Assembly (NCBI RefSeq): GCF_040687965.1 | Contig: NZ_CP156084.1 | Span: forward strand, 448,501-512,500 | Origin: Methylocystis echinoides | GTDB taxonomy: Bacteria > Pseudomonadota > Alphaproteobacteria > Rhizobiales > Beijerinckiaceae | DNA length: 64,000 nt | Reading direction: 5' to 3' | Part shown: in pieces, positions 51,529 to 61,667 of the stretch | How positions within the stretch are numbered: the first letter of the stretch is position 1 | Layout of the letters: each line of letters starts with the position of its first letter | Notes under the pieces: generated by a model | The model's database searches: none | What the model saw: only the letters and a program-made list of their open reading frames with translations | What the model was told of the DNA's origin: nothing | Position numbers and translations under genes: made by a program

Positions 51529-51602
51529 TGGCTGGGGGACCTGGATTCGAACCAAGATTAACGGAGTCAGAGTCCGCTGTTCTACCGTTGAACTATCCCC
51601 CA
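51529..51602 (-). tRNA. tRNA-Gln (anticodon CTG)
   Basis: Reverse complement of 51529-51602 folds as a tRNA. The acceptor stem is TGGGGGA/TCCCCCA, the T-arm contains GGTTCGAATCC, and the anticodon stem-loop is GCGGA-CTCTGAC-TCCGT with anticodon CTG (reads CAG, glutamine). The CCA end is encoded. tRNA 3' ends are common integration targets, but the only integrase in the window is 15 kb away. Confidence 0.95.
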
Positions 51603-51815
51603 ACGGGTTCGGCTTTTTGCGCCGAAGCGAGACGTGATCTAGAGAGAGCCGCGCGCGCTGTCAACCGCCCCGCCGCGGGATCGCGCCGCCGGACCATGAG
51701 CCAAGCCCGGGCGGGCCGCCCCTTGCGGGCGGGTCCGCAATCCTGCATTTAGGATAATGACGCGAATGGGGTCGCGCGAGCGGCGAAGGCGCGAGAAACC
51801 GGTTATCGCGGGAGC

Positions 51816-52931
51816 ATGAACTTGGCAGGGACCGAGCGGCCCGCGCGTGCGGAGCCAGGTCTGGAGGCAATGGTGGCGACACGGACGCAGGCCCGTGTCG
51901 CGGCCGCGGATGCGGCCGGCCCGGGTCCCTCGGCCACCTGGACCGGCCATACTTACGCGGCGCTCGACCTCGGAACGAACAATTGCCGGTTGCTCATCGC
52001 GCGCCCCGAACGTCGGCCGCGCCGCCGCAATTCCGATTTTCTGCGCGTCGTCGACGCCTTTTCGCGGATCGTGCGGCTCGGCGAGGGCCTCGGCCGCGCC
52101 GGGCGAATCAGCGAAGCCGCCATCGAGCGCACCATCGCCGCGCTCGACGTCTGCCGCGCCAAGATGGAGGCGCGGAGCGTCACGCGCGCCAGGCTCGTCG
52201 CCACCCAGGCCTGCCGGGGGGCCGCCAATGGCGAGGAGTTCGTCGCCCGCGTCCGCGAGCGCACCGGCCTCGAGCTCGAGGTCATCGACCGGGAAACCGA
52301 GGCGCGCTTCGCGGCCCGCGGTTGCGGCTCGCTCGCCGACCCCCACGCGGCCAGCGTGCTCCTGTTCGACATCGGCGGGGGCTCGACAGAGCTCGTCTGG
52401 CTCACGCGCTCGCCCGTTTCCGGCGAGGCCCGCGAGCTGCACAGCTGGACCTCTTTGGAGCTCGGCGTGGTGACGCTCGCCGAGCATTTTGGCGGCCGGC
52501 TGGTCGACGCCCGCACCTTCGCGGCCATGAAAGAGCACGCGCGTGCGGCCCTGGTCCATTTCGTCGACGAAACCGCAGAGATCGCCCGCTGCTCGCGCTT
52601 CCATCTTCTCGGCACCTCCGGCACGGTGACGACGCTCGCGGGCGTGCACCTCGGGCTCGAACGCTACGATCGCTGGCGCGTCGACGGGCTGTGGATGAGC
52701 GACGCCGAGGCGACGCGGGCGATCGAGCGGCTGCGCGCCATGGATTTCGACGAGCGCGTGGCGAACGGCTGCATCGGTCCGCAGCGCGCCGATCTCGTCC
52801 TCGCGGGCTGTGCGATTTTCGAGGCCATCCGCGAGATGTTTCCAGCGACGCGCACCCGAATCGCCGATCGCGGGCTGCGCGAAGGCATGCTCTTGGAGCT
52901 GATGGAAGCCGACGGCGTGCTCGGCGCTTGA
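51816..52931 (+). CDS. Ppx/GppA-family exopolyphosphatase/pppGpp phosphatase-like
   Basis: The 371-residue protein has the ASKHA-fold motifs of the Ppx/GppA family: YAALDLGTNNCRLLIARP (phosphate 1 loop), LVATQACRGAANGEEFVARV, and VLLFDIGGGSTELVWL (phosphate 2 loop). It is shorter than E. coli Ppx (513 aa) because the C-terminal HD-like region is absent; this short form is common in alphaproteobacteria. It hydrolyses polyphosphate ends or pppGpp. ATG 51816. It lies 214 bp after the tRNA-Gln gene, on the other strand, and 92 bp before the deacetylase-like gene. Confidence 0.92.
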   Translation: MNLAGTERPARAEPGLEAMVATRTQARVAAADAAGPGPSATWTGHTYAALDLGTNNCRLLIARPERRPRRRNSDFLRVVDAFSRIVRLGEGLGRAGRISEAAIERTIAALDVCRAKMEARSVTRARLVATQACRGAANGEEFVARVRERTGLELEVIDRETEARFAARGCGSLADPHAASVLLFDIGGGSTELVWLTRSPVSGEARELHSWTSLELGVVTLAEHFGGRLVDARTFAAMKEHARAALVHFVDETAEIARCSRFHLLGTSGTVTTLAGVHLGLERYDRWRVDGLWMSDAEATRAIERLRAMDFDERVANGCIGPQRADLVLAGCAIFEAIREMFPATRTRIADRGLREGMLLELMEADGVLGA

Positions 52932-53023
52932 GCGCCCCCAGGCTCGACGGGACCAGGCTGAAACTTCACAATAGGCGCTGATTCGCCAAAGGCTTTCGCC
53001 TTGAACTGCGAGCGGGCGCCCCG

Positions 53024-54217
53024 ATGACCGACGAATTGAACGCGCCGCTTGGCGGCAAGCCGAGACCGCCGCGCCGGGCGCGCGCCCTGCGCGGCTCGCC
53101 GCTTACCCTCGCCGCCGGCGCCCTCATGGCGGGGGGCGTCGCCGCGCTCTACCTTGCTCCCGTCGATCCGGGCGGGGGGCAACCCTACGCCCTCGCCCGA
53201 ATCGAGCCCGCGCCGGACCCGCCCTCTCGCGCGCCGCCGCCGGCCGCCGTGCGCCCGTCGGAAACCCCACAAGGGGACAACGCCGCCGCGGACATGGAAT
53301 TCGTTTCCGGCGTCAAGGTCACCCGCCGCGGCGAGGCCGGGTCGGCCCGAATCATCCGCGTCGAACCCGCTTCCGGCGCGCGGCTCGCGCCCGCGCCGGA
53401 TCGCCGGGTGACCGAAAAGGGCCGCTACGGTCTGCTGCCGAAGACCGGGGACGACGGGGCGCGGCCGATGGACGTCTACGCCCGCCCCTTCGTGGCCCGC
53501 GCAGCGCTCAAGGCCGGCGCGCCGCGCCTGGCGATCGTCGTCGGCGGCGTGGGGCTCAATCCACAATCCTCGCAGGCGGCGATCGAAGAGCTTCCCGAGG
53601 ACGTGACCCTGGCCTTCGCGCCCTATGGCGCTGAGCTGAATCGCCTCGTCGCGCAGGCCCGCGGGCGCGGCCATGAAGCCCTGTTGCAGGCGCCGATGGA
53701 GCCTTTCGACTATCCGCGAAACAACCCGGGGCCGCATACGCTCGTCACTGGCGCAGGCGACGGCGGCGCGGACGATCTGGACTGGCTGATGAGCCGGTTT
53801 GCGGGTTATGCTGGCGTCATGAATTATCTTGGCGGACGCTTCACGGCCGATGAGACGGCCATGTCTGTCGCATTGGGCGAGATCGCCCGGCGCGGGCTGT
53901 TCTATCTCGACGACGGGCTGTCTCCGCAGTCGCAAGCCGCTGGAATCGCAAAGAAATTGGCGGCCCCTTACGCGAAGGTCGACATTGTCGTCGACGCGCG
54001 CGGCGCTCCGCAGGCCATGGATGCGGCCCTGGCGCGGCTGGAGGCCGTCGCGCGTGAGAAGGGAGTCGCCATCGGCTTCGCCAACGCCAGCTCGGCGGCG
54101 ATCGCGAGAATCGCGCCTTTCGCGCGCGATCTCGAGCGCCGCGGCGTTGCGCTCGTCCCGGTATCCGCCGCCCTGGCCCCGCGCAGCGCCGCGGCCGCCG
54201 CGAGCGACACCCGATGA
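53024..54217 (+). CDS. Divergent polysaccharide deacetylase family protein (YibQ type)
   Basis: The 397-residue protein begins with a cytosolic tail and one membrane segment ([20 protein letters not shown]). A Pro-rich linker leads to the catalytic-fold domain: [54 protein letters not shown], and [19 protein letters not shown]. The pattern matches the divergent polysaccharide deacetylase family (Pfam PF04748, YibQ), thought to act on envelope glycans. Its stop overlaps the ATG of rppH by four bases, a common pairing in alphaproteobacteria. Confidence 0.9.
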   Translation: MTDELNAPLGGKPRPPRRARALRGSPLTLAAGALMAGGVAALYLAPVDPGGGQPYALARIEPAPDPPSRAPPPAAVRPSETPQGDNAAADMEFVSGVKVTRRGEAGSARIIRVEPASGARLAPAPDRRVTEKGRYGLLPKTGDDGARPMDVYARPFVARAALKAGAPRLAIVVGGVGLNPQSSQAAIEELPEDVTLAFAPYGAELNRLVAQARGRGHEALLQAPMEPFDYPRNNPGPHTLVTGAGDGGADDLDWLMSRFAGYAGVMNYLGGRFTADETAMSVALGEIARRGLFYLDDGLSPQSQAAGIAKKLAAPYAKVDIVVDARGAPQAMDAALARLEAVAREKGVAIGFANASSAAIARIAPFARDLERRGVALVPVSAALAPRSAAAAASDTR

Positions 54218-54720
54218 ACGCGCCGGACACGCGCTACCGCCCCTGTGTCGGCGTCGCTCTGTTCAACGCGCAGGGCCTCGTTTTCGTCGGCCATCGGAAA
54301 GCCAAGGGCGCCTTCGATCAGGTGGCCGAACCCTATATGTGGCAGATGCCGCAGGGCGGGATCGACGAGGGCGAAACGCCGTTCCAAGCGGCGATCCGCG
54401 AGCTCTACGAGGAAACGAACGTCTCCAGCGTCGAATTTCTCGCCGAAGCGCCGGCCTGGCTCTCCTACGACTTGCCCCCGGACGCCAAGAAGCGCTGGAG
54501 CGGCAAATACATCGGCCAGTCGCAGCGCTGGTTCGCCCTGCGTTTTCTCGGGGTCGACAGCGAAATTGACATTCACGCCCCCGGCGGCGGCGGCCACAAG
54601 CCCGAGTTCGACGACTGGCGATGGGAGAGGCTCGAGACTCTTCCCGATCTCATCGTGCCCTTCAAGCGGCAAGTCTACCGCGACGTCGTCGAAGCGTTCT
54701 CGCCTTTCGCGGCGCGTTGA
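54214..54720 (+). CDS. rppH: RNA pyrophosphohydrolase RppH
   Basis: The 168-residue protein has the Nudix box [20 protein letters not shown] (G-x5-E-x7-R-E-x2-E-E), preceded by YMWQMPQ. The N-terminus, [20 protein letters not shown], is typical of RppH. The enzyme removes pyrophosphate from 5' triphosphorylated mRNA and so starts decay. Overlap with the upstream deacetylase-like gene suggests coupled translation. ATG 54214. Confidence 0.95.
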   Translation: MNAPDTRYRPCVGVALFNAQGLVFVGHRKAKGAFDQVAEPYMWQMPQGGIDEGETPFQAAIRELYEETNVSSVEFLAEAPAWLSYDLPPDAKKRWSGKYIGQSQRWFALRFLGVDSEIDIHAPGGGGHKPEFDDWRWERLETLPDLIVPFKRQVYRDVVEAFSPFAAR

Positions 54721-54782
54721 TCCGGCGCCTCAAAACTGCCAAGACCTGGTCCTATCAGGCTTTTTTGGAATAGTCCTTGTTG

Positions 54783-56759
54783 ATGCAGGGCCGCGTTGGC
54801 GCGCGGGCCTGGACCGCGAGCCCGATTTTGAAGAACGCATTCGCTCATCGCGCGCGCCACATCGCCGCGCCCTACGCCGTCGCGGTCCTGGCCGCGGCCG
54901 TCGGCACCGCCGTTCCTTATTTCTACGGCGGCATCTTCGCCGAACGCCCTTTTATCCTCTACTTTTTCTTGGCTATTCTGACGACGGTCGTCGCGGGGCC
55001 GGCCCCCGGCGCTTTGAGCACGATTCTCGCCGCGATCAGCGGCGCATACTTCTTCCTCGAGCCGCGGGGTTCGCTTCAAATCGGCGCCGACGCCGATGTT
55101 CTGCGCGTCGTGGTTTTCATAGCGTTCGGCTTCGTCTTCGCACTCGGGGTCGGGTGGTATGGCGCGCGACAGCGCACGCTGGTCGCAGCCGAAATCGGAC
55201 GCACCCGCAGCCTCCTGCGGGAAGAAACCAACGAGACGCTGCGCGAGAGCGAGGAGCGGTACCGTCGATTGTTCGAGACCAGCCGGGACGGCATCGTGAC
55301 GATCGATTTGGATAGAAGAATACAAGACGCCAATGCGGCTTTCGTCTCGATGTTCGGTTATGAGCTCGAGGAATTACGGACGATGGGGTGTCACGACCTT
55401 ACGCCTGAAAGCTGGCGGGACGCCGATGAGCGCATCATGCGAGAGCGCATTCTGCCCCTCGGCGACTCCGGCGAATACGAGAAGGAGTGCATACGCAAGA
55501 ACGGCTCGGTCTTCCCCGTTAGCGTGCGTTCCTGGCCCATCCACGACGGACAGGGAAACGTCGTCGGCGTGCGCGCCTTCGTGCGCGACATCACCGAACG
55601 CAAACGCGCCCAGGAGGCGCTGAGAACGGCGGACCGGCGCAAGGACGAATTCATCGCCACGCTGGCGCATGAGCTGCGCAATCCCTTGTCGCCGATTCGC
55701 AACGTCATTTACGTCTTGCGCCACGACGGGGCTTTGACGCGTCAGCGCGACAAGGACCTTCTCGCCATGGCCGAACGCCAGGTCGAGCACTTGATTCGCC
55801 TCGTCAACGAGCTTCTGGATTTCTCGCGCATCTCGCGCGGGAAAATCGAACTGAAGAAAGGAGCGATCGACCTCCGCCAGGTCCTTCGGCACGCCATTGA
55901 GACGGCGCAACCCGCTATTCAGGCGGGCGGTCACGCGCTGCAGGCGGAGTTCCCCTGCGTACCCCTTACTGTCGACGGCGACGTCGTTCGACTGACCCAG
56001 GTCTTTACCAATCTGCTCGACAACGCCGCCAAATACACCGAACATGGCGGCACGATCTCCCTCGCCGCCGAAAGACGCGAGAATGACGTCGTCGTCACGG
56101 TCAGAGACACGGGCGTCGGCATTCCCCCGGACATGCTTCCACATATTTTCCACTATTTCGCGCAGGTCGACAGGACCCTCGGGCGCGCGAAAGGCGGGCT
56201 CGGGATCGGTCTCGCGCTGGTGCGCACCCTCTTGCATCTGCATGGCGGCGCAGTGGAGGCGCAAAGCGACGGCGTCGGCTGCGGCAGCGTCTTCGTCGTC
56301 CGTTTGCCAGCGGCGCCCGGGGAAGCGGCGCGCCCTGCGGCGCCCAGGCGCGCGCCAGCGCGGGAAGCGCGCCGTGCCCTTGTCATCGACGACGAGAGGG
56401 ATGTGGCCGACAGTTTCGCTGCGCTGCTTGGAGAGCTTGGAGCGGTCGCCAAGGCGGCCTATTCCGGAGAGACGGGGCTTGCGCGCGTCGTGGAATTCGA
56501 GCCGGAAATTGTCCTGCTCGACCTCGGCATGCCCGGCCTCGACGGTTTTGAGACCGCGCGCCGCATTCGCGCTTTGCCCAGGGGCCGCGACATCCTCCTG
56601 GTCGCGCTCAGCGGCTGGGGAAAAGACCAGGTGGACGCGCGGGTGCGCGCAGCCGGTTTCGACCGGCATCTCACCAAGCCCGCGGAGCTCGAGGCGCTCG
56701 ACGCGCTGCTCGGGGCCTGCGCGACTCAGCAGGTCGCCCTCGCCGCGGTGGGCGAGTAA
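54783..56759 (+). CDS. Hybrid sensor histidine kinase (DUF4118-PAS-HisKA-HATPase-REC)
   Basis: About 658 residues. The N-terminal membrane region resembles the KdpD-like DUF4118 module (AVLAAAVGTAVPYFYGGIFA; FILYFFLAILTTVVAGPAPG). A PAS domain (SRDGIVTIDLDRRIQDANAA) follows, then HisKA with the His in DEFIATLAHELRNPLSPIRN. The HATPase domain has VFTNLLDNAAKYTEHGG, VRDTGVGIP and GGLGIGLALVRTL. The C-terminal receiver holds RALVIDDERDVADSFAALLG and the phosphoacceptor Asp in EIVLLDLGMPGLDGFE, with Lys in HLTKPAE. A complete phosphorelay entry unit; no cognate output regulator is adjacent. ATG 54783 follows two TTG codons. Confidence 0.93.
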   Translation: MQGRVGARAWTASPILKNAFAHRARHIAAPYAVAVLAAAVGTAVPYFYGGIFAERPFILYFFLAILTTVVAGPAPGALSTILAAISGAYFFLEPRGSLQIGADADVLRVVVFIAFGFVFALGVGWYGARQRTLVAAEIGRTRSLLREETNETLRESEERYRRLFETSRDGIVTIDLDRRIQDANAAFVSMFGYELEELRTMGCHDLTPESWRDADERIMRERILPLGDSGEYEKECIRKNGSVFPVSVRSWPIHDGQGNVVGVRAFVRDITERKRAQEALRTADRRKDEFIATLAHELRNPLSPIRNVIYVLRHDGALTRQRDKDLLAMAERQVEHLIRLVNELLDFSRISRGKIELKKGAIDLRQVLRHAIETAQPAIQAGGHALQAEFPCVPLTVDGDVVRLTQVFTNLLDNAAKYTEHGGTISLAAERRENDVVVTVRDTGVGIPPDMLPHIFHYFAQVDRTLGRAKGGLGIGLALVRTLLHLHGGAVEAQSDGVGCGSVFVVRLPAAPGEAARPAAPRRAPAREARRALVIDDERDVADSFAALLGELGAVAKAAYSGETGLARVVEFEPEIVLLDLGMPGLDGFETARRIRALPRGRDILLVALSGWGKDQVDARVRAAGFDRHLTKPAELEALDALLGACATQQVALAAVGE

Positions 56760-56767
56760 TTTGCGGA

Positions 56768-58180
56768 TCAGGCCTGTCGTACGAGCCGCGCCGCGAAAAA
56801 CCCGTCTATGCCGGCAAGTCGAGCGTCGTCATTCGGCCAATAGCAGGGGAGCGTGCGCAAATCGCCGTCGCGGTTGACGAATTCCGCCGGGACGCCGTCC
56901 TCGGACTTCACCGGCTCACGCCGAAAGTCTGGATTGCGCCGCAGGAAGCTTGCGATCTGCTGCTCGCCCTCCTCCGGCTCGAGCGAACAGGTGCAATAGA
57001 CGATGCGCCCGCCCGCCTTCGTGAGCAACGCGGCGCGGGCGAGCATTTTCGTCTGCAACGCGGCGAGCGCGTCGATGTCGCCGGGCTTTTTGGTCCAGGG
57101 CACGTCGGGATGGCGGCGCGCCGTGCCGGTCGCCGAACAGGGCGCGTCTATGAGAATGGCGTCGAAGGGCTGCGCCTGATAGCCGGTCGCGTCGGCGACC
57201 GCGACGTCGGCGCGCAACCCGAGGCGCGCAAGATTGGCCGCGAGGATCTTGAGACGCTCGGCCGAACGGTCGAGCGCCACCACATGGGCGCGCGCCAGAG
57301 CGAGCTGCGCCGTCTTGCCGCCGGGCGCGGCGCACATGTCGAGGATGCGTTCGTCGGGCTTCGGGGCGAGGAGTCGCGCGGGCAGCGCCGCCGCCGCGTC
57401 CTGCACCCACCATTCGCCTTCATCATAGCCGGGAAGTTCGGCGATGGGCGCATGCGTGCGCAGCCGCACGGAGCCGGTCGGCAGCACGACGCCGTCGAGG
57501 CGCTCGGCCCAGTCTTCCGGATCGGATTTGACCGACAGATCCAGCGGCGGCTCGCGCATGTGCATGGCGGCGATGGCGCGGGCCGTCTCCTCGCCATAAT
57601 GCTTGCGCCAGCGCTGCAGGAGCCAGGCGGGGCTATCGAAATCGCCGCTCGCCGCGAGTTCCAGAAACTCTTCGCGCCGGCGCAGCAGATTGCGCAGCAC
57701 GCCATTGACCAGTCCCGAATAGGGGCTGGTCTTCGGTTCGAGCTTGGTCGCGCGGACCGCGAGGTCGATCGCCGCATGGTCGGCCGCGTCGAGGAAGAGA
57801 AGCTGTGCGGCTGCGGCGATCAGCGTGAATTCGAGCCGGCCGGCCTGACGCGGCAGACCCGTCTCCAGAAGCGCAGCCAGCGCATGGCGAATGACGCCGA
57901 GGCGGCGCAGCGCGACAGTGGCGATGGAGCGCGCCAGCGCGACGTCGCGGGCGTCGAAGCCCGTCAGACGGCTCGGCACGGCCTGTGGGGAGAAACATTC
58001 ATCCAGGCGATGCCCGCCCTGCGCCACGTCGGCGATAATCGCCGCGGCGGCGAGGCGCGCCGGAAGGCCAGGAATCTTCGCGGCCTCCGCCTCGCGGGCG
58101 GCTTCCGCCGGAACGAAACCCTGCCTTGTCGATTGACGCCCTGTTTTCGGCCGCCCGCGGAATGATCTACTATCGCTCAA
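56768..58180 (-). CDS. rsmB: 16S rRNA (cytosine-C5)-methyltransferase RsmB
   Basis: An N-terminal NusB-like domain (LPARLAAAAIIADVAQGGHR; VRATKLEPKTSPYSGLVNGV) is fused to the RsmB methyltransferase domain. The latter has ERILDMCAAPGGKTAQLALA (SAM motif I), DAILIDAPCSATGTARRHPD (motif IV, with the Pro-Cys) and GGRIVYCTCSLEPEEGEQQI (motif VI, catalytic Cys). It methylates C967 of 16S rRNA. There is no ATG near the N-terminus. I propose TTG 58180, which has GGAG eight bases upstream and does not overlap the divergent SDHAF4-like gene. A longer frame to 58279 would overlap it and is unlikely. Confidence 0.9.
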   Translation of the reverse strand: MSDSRSFRGRPKTGRQSTRQGFVPAEAAREAEAAKIPGLPARLAAAAIIADVAQGGHRLDECFSPQAVPSRLTGFDARDVALARSIATVALRRLGVIRHALAALLETGLPRQAGRLEFTLIAAAAQLLFLDAADHAAIDLAVRATKLEPKTSPYSGLVNGVLRNLLRRREEFLELAASGDFDSPAWLLQRWRKHYGEETARAIAAMHMREPPLDLSVKSDPEDWAERLDGVVLPTGSVRLRTHAPIAELPGYDEGEWWVQDAAAALPARLLAPKPDERILDMCAAPGGKTAQLALARAHVVALDRSAERLKILAANLARLGLRADVAVADATGYQAQPFDAILIDAPCSATGTARRHPDVPWTKKPGDIDALAALQTKMLARAALLTKAGGRIVYCTCSLEPEEGEQQIASFLRRNPDFRREPVKSEDGVPAEFVNRDGDLRTLPCYWPNDDARLAGIDGFFAARLVRQA

Positions 58181-58257
58181 GCGGCCGTCTCCGCTGCCCC
58201 GTCTGGCGAAATCATAGCACAAGCCGGCGTCGGCGGGCGAGAACCTCGGTGGTAGCC

Positions 58258-58470
58258 ATGTCCGAGACAGCAAAAACAAAAGAACCTGCAGCGGCGCCCG
58301 AAGCGGATCGCCGTTTGTCCCCCGCCGCGCGGCGCGCGCTGGCCGAGGCCGAAGCGCGCCGGCGAGCCGCCGCCGCCGATCGACCGCCGGAGGAGCTCGG
58401 CGGCCGCGGCGGGCTCGATCCCGCCCGCTACGGCGACTGGGAGGTCAAGGGCTTGGCGAGCGATTTCTAA
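58258..58470 (+). CDS. SDHAF4-like (DUF1674) succinate dehydrogenase assembly factor
   Basis: The 70-residue protein has an Ala/Glu-rich helix (LSPAARRALAEAEARRRAAA) and the strongly conserved C-terminal signature GGLDPARYGDWEVKGLASDF of the DUF1674/SDHAF4 family. In mitochondria the family helps flavinylated SdhA assemble; in alphaproteobacteria it is a common divergent neighbour of rsmB, as here. It is soluble and cytosolic. ATG 58258. Confidence 0.9.
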   Translation: MSETAKTKEPAAAPEADRRLSPAARRALAEAEARRRAAAADRPPEELGGRGGLDPARYGDWEVKGLASDF

Positions 58471-58479
58471 AAAAACGCG

Positions 58480-59274
58480 TCAGCCGACCCCATACGCCCG
58501 AAACCAAGCGAGCATCCGCCCCCAGGCGTCTTTCGCCTCCTGCTCCCGGTAGCTCGCTCGGTAATCGGCGAAGAAGCCGTGCGGCGCGTCGTCATAGACC
58601 ATGATGTCCGCCGGCGCGCCCGCTTCGGCGAGCCGCTGCATCATCTGCTGAACCAAGTCGAGCGGAATGCTGGGGTCCGCGCCGCCGTAGAGGCCGAGCG
58701 TCGGGACCTTGATCTCCCCCGCGACGTCGATCGGCCAGCGCGGCTGCTCTGGCGTGTGCGGGCCGTCGAGACGGCCGTACCAGGGAACGCAGGCCGCAAG
58801 CTCCGGACGATGCGCGGCGTAGAGCCAGGCGATGCGGCCGCCCCAGCAGAAGCCGGTGATCGCTGCGCGCTTCGGGTCGGCGTCGCGACTCTCCGCAAAG
58901 GCCAGCGCCTCATCGAAGAACGCCATCGTTTCCGGGTCCGGGGCGCGGGCGACAATGGCGCGGATCGCGTCGACGTCAGGCGCCGCCATGGGGTCGCCGT
59001 AGCGAATGAGATAGTCGGGCGCGACGGAGAAATAGCCGAGCTTTGCCAGACGGCGGACGATGTCGCGAATATGTTCGTGCAGCCCGAAGATTTCCTGCGC
59101 CACCAGAACCACCGGCAGATCCCGGCCGCCCTCGGGCAGCGCGTAATAGGCCGGGGAGCCGCTGGGCAGAGTGGCGAGACCGGCCTCCAGCCCCTCGGCG
59201 CTGGTGTGAACGACATGGGCCGAAATCGCGCCCGCCGCGGCGGCAAAGCCTTCCTCTCGAGACCCTTGCGTCAT
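58480..59274 (-). CDS. Dienelactone hydrolase family protein
   Basis: The 264-residue alpha/beta hydrolase has the family's catalytic Cys in ITGFCWGGRIAWLY (about residue 145), an Asp in GLYGGADPSIPLDLVQ and a His in VYDDAPHGFFADYR. Dienelactone hydrolases open lactones of chlorocatechol pathways, but most family members have unknown natural substrates. ATG 59274 gives a short N-terminal extension (TQGSREEGFAAAAGA) before the core. It converges with the SDHAF4-like gene (10 bp apart). Confidence 0.9.
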   Translation of the reverse strand: MTQGSREEGFAAAAGAISAHVVHTSAEGLEAGLATLPSGSPAYYALPEGGRDLPVVLVAQEIFGLHEHIRDIVRRLAKLGYFSVAPDYLIRYGDPMAAPDVDAIRAIVARAPDPETMAFFDEALAFAESRDADPKRAAITGFCWGGRIAWLYAAHRPELAACVPWYGRLDGPHTPEQPRWPIDVAGEIKVPTLGLYGGADPSIPLDLVQQMMQRLAEAGAPADIMVYDDAPHGFFADYRASYREQEAKDAWGRMLAWFRAYGVG

Positions 59275-59541
59275 GGCGGCTCCCTCCCCTGCTGCGCGCC
59301 CCTTCAGAAGATAGGTTGGGCGTCCCGCCGCGCGACGGCGAGCCTAAACGATTTTGCGGCGCAAAACTCGGCCTTCTCATCCTGCCCAAAAAAGCGTATA
59401 TGGCCGCTCCGTTTGCGGAAGGACGCCCTTTCGCGCTGAGAGGGCTTTGTCCGTGTTTGCCCGGAAGCTTGTCGTCGAGCGGCCCCTCCCCCCTCGCGCG
59501 TCCTGCGACGCGCCCGACTGTTTTTCCAAAAGGAACGCTTT

Positions 59542-61473
59542 ATGACCCAGCAGATGGGGGCGGAGCCGCGCGCCGCCGCAGGAGCGGCCGGCCATCATGA
59601 ACAGGGGCATGAGCACGGCAAGGGGGGATTTCTCGGTCTCATCGTCGGCTCGATCGGAGTCGTTTACGGCGACATCGGCACGAGCCCGCTTTACGCTCTA
59701 CGCGAGTCGCTCGCCCATGAGGCGCAGGCCGACGCATTGACGGAAGAAGGCGTTATCGGCTCGATCTCGCTACTGATCTTCGCGCTGATTTTCACCGTCA
59801 CGATCAAATATATTTTCTTCGTCATGCGCGCCGACAACCGCGGCGAAGGCGGCATTCTCTCGCTGATGGCGCTGGCGCAGACGGCGCTCGGCCGCCAGAC
59901 GCGGATCGCCTTCCTGCTCGGCGTCGGCGGCGCGGCGTTATTCGCCGGCGAGGCGATGATTACGCCGGCGATCTCGGTGCTCTCCGCCATTGAGGGCCTC
60001 GAACTGGTGACGCATCGCTTCAGCGAATATGTGATGCCGATCACCATTTTCATTCTGGTGACGCTGTTCTGGGTGCAAAGCCACGGCACGGCGCGGGTGG
60101 CCGCCCTGTTCGGGCCGATAATGCTGGTGTTTTTCCTCACGCTCGGCGTGCTCGGCGCGTCGCATATCGCCGACGCGCCGCAGGTGGTCGGGGCTTTCGA
60201 TCCGCGCCGCGGCGTCGTCTTTCTCCTCACCCATGGCTGGCTCGGCTTCGCCGTGCTCGGCTCCGTTTTTCTGGCGGTCACGGGCGTCGAGGCGCTTTAC
60301 GCCGACATGGGCCACTTCGGCCGCCGCCCGATCCAGTTCGCCTGGCTGTTCTTCGTATTGCCGGCGCTACTCTTGAATTATCTGGGCCAGGGGGCGCTGG
60401 TTTTGTCGCGGCCGGAGGCGGTCGGCAATCCATTCTTTCTGATGGCGCCCGACTGGCTGCTGCTGCCGCTCGTCATCCTCTCGACCCTGGCGACGACGAT
60501 CGCGGCGCAAGCGGTCATCACCGGCGCGTTTTCGCTCTCGCGGCAGGCGATCCAGCTCGGGCTGCTGCCGCGCCTCGAAATCACCCACACCTCCGCGATG
60601 CTGGAAGGCCAGATCTACATCGGCCGCATTAATCGCCTGCTGCTGGTCGGCGTGCTGCTCCTGGTCATCGCCTTCAAGAGCTCGTCGGCGCTCGCTTCCG
60701 CTTATGGCATCGCCGTCACGGGCACCATGGTGCTCTCCACCTCATTGCTCTTTATCGTCGCCTGGCGCAAATGGGGCTGGCCGCTCTGGCTCGCGATCGT
60801 CTTCGCGGCCTCCTTCCTCATCGTCGAATTCACCTTCCTTGCCGCGAACATGCTCAAGATCAAGGAGGGCGGCTGGGTGCCGTTGGTGCTCGGCGGCTGC
60901 GTGATGATTGTCATGTGGACCTGGGTGCGCGGCACGCGGCTTCTTGCGGAAAAGACCCATCGCGACTCGATTCCGATCATGGATCTGATCGGCATGCTGC
61001 AGAAATCGAAACCGACCCGGGTGCCGGGAACAGCGATCTTTTTGACCAGCGATCCCAAGGTGGCGCCGGCGGCGCTCATGCACAACATCAAGCACAACAA
61101 GGTGCTGCACGAACGCGTGCTGATCATCTGCGTGCGAACCGAGAACCGCCCGCGCGTTGCGCCCGAAAAGCGCTTCGAGCTGCAGAAGCTCTCCGACGAC
61201 TTCGCCAGCGCCGTTTTGCATTTCGGCTTCATGGAAAGCCCGCGCGTGCCGGCCGCCTTGGCGCTGATGCGCAAGTCGGGCTTCAAATATGACATCATGA
61301 CGACGAGCTTCTTCCTCGGCCGGCGCACAATCAAGGAGAGCGCGGCGTCCGAGATGCCCGTCTGGCAGGACAAGCTCTATGTCGCCTTGACGAAGCAGGC
61401 GGCGAACGCCACGGACTTTTTCTCGATCCCCTCCGACCGCGTCGTCGAGCTTGGCGCGCAGGTCACGATCTGA
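59542..61473 (+). CDS. kup: Kup-family potassium uptake protein (copy 1)
   Basis: The 643-residue protein has twelve hydrophobic segments and the KUP hallmarks: SIGVVYGDIGTSPLYALRES, then MRADNRGEGGILSLMALAQT, SVLSAIEGLELVTHR, GSVFLAVTGVEALYADMGHF and a cytosolic C-terminal part of about 180 residues. KUP proteins import K+ with protons. It is followed in the same direction by a close paralogue (61668-63584) after 194 bp. ATG 59542. Confidence 0.95.
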   Translation: MTQQMGAEPRAAAGAAGHHEQGHEHGKGGFLGLIVGSIGVVYGDIGTSPLYALRESLAHEAQADALTEEGVIGSISLLIFALIFTVTIKYIFFVMRADNRGEGGILSLMALAQTALGRQTRIAFLLGVGGAALFAGEAMITPAISVLSAIEGLELVTHRFSEYVMPITIFILVTLFWVQSHGTARVAALFGPIMLVFFLTLGVLGASHIADAPQVVGAFDPRRGVVFLLTHGWLGFAVLGSVFLAVTGVEALYADMGHFGRRPIQFAWLFFVLPALLLNYLGQGALVLSRPEAVGNPFFLMAPDWLLLPLVILSTLATTIAAQAVITGAFSLSRQAIQLGLLPRLEITHTSAMLEGQIYIGRINRLLLVGVLLLVIAFKSSSALASAYGIAVTGTMVLSTSLLFIVAWRKWGWPLWLAIVFAASFLIVEFTFLAANMLKIKEGGWVPLVLGGCVMIVMWTWVRGTRLLAEKTHRDSIPIMDLIGMLQKSKPTRVPGTAIFLTSDPKVAPAALMHNIKHNKVLHERVLIICVRTENRPRVAPEKRFELQKLSDDFASAVLHFGFMESPRVPAALALMRKSGFKYDIMTTSFFLGRRTIKESAASEMPVWQDKLYVALTKQAANATDFFSIPSDRVVELGAQVTI

Positions 61474-61667
61474 GGCGGGACGCGCTCCTTGTAAATTGTC
61501 GCAATGAAGCGGTCTACGGATTAAGCCGTTCATCGCGTGGAGATGTTGTTGCTGCTTAACCGCGGCTCGGGAATTAAGGGCGCGACGACGGTTTTTGCAC
61601 GCGCGCCGCCTGCGCCGAAATCAGTTAATCCCGCGGTCACGGGTTCGATTTCCAGCGGAGCGTCACG

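Noticed and set aside
51349-51561. Plus-strand open frame running into the tRNA antisense
   Set aside because: It ends in the DLDSNQD-type peptide that is a well-known artefact of reading tRNA genes backwards; no ribosome site or domain.
55374-56669. A 431-residue minus-strand frame opposite the hybrid kinase
   Set aside because: No recognisable domain, while the plus strand carries all kinase and receiver motifs.
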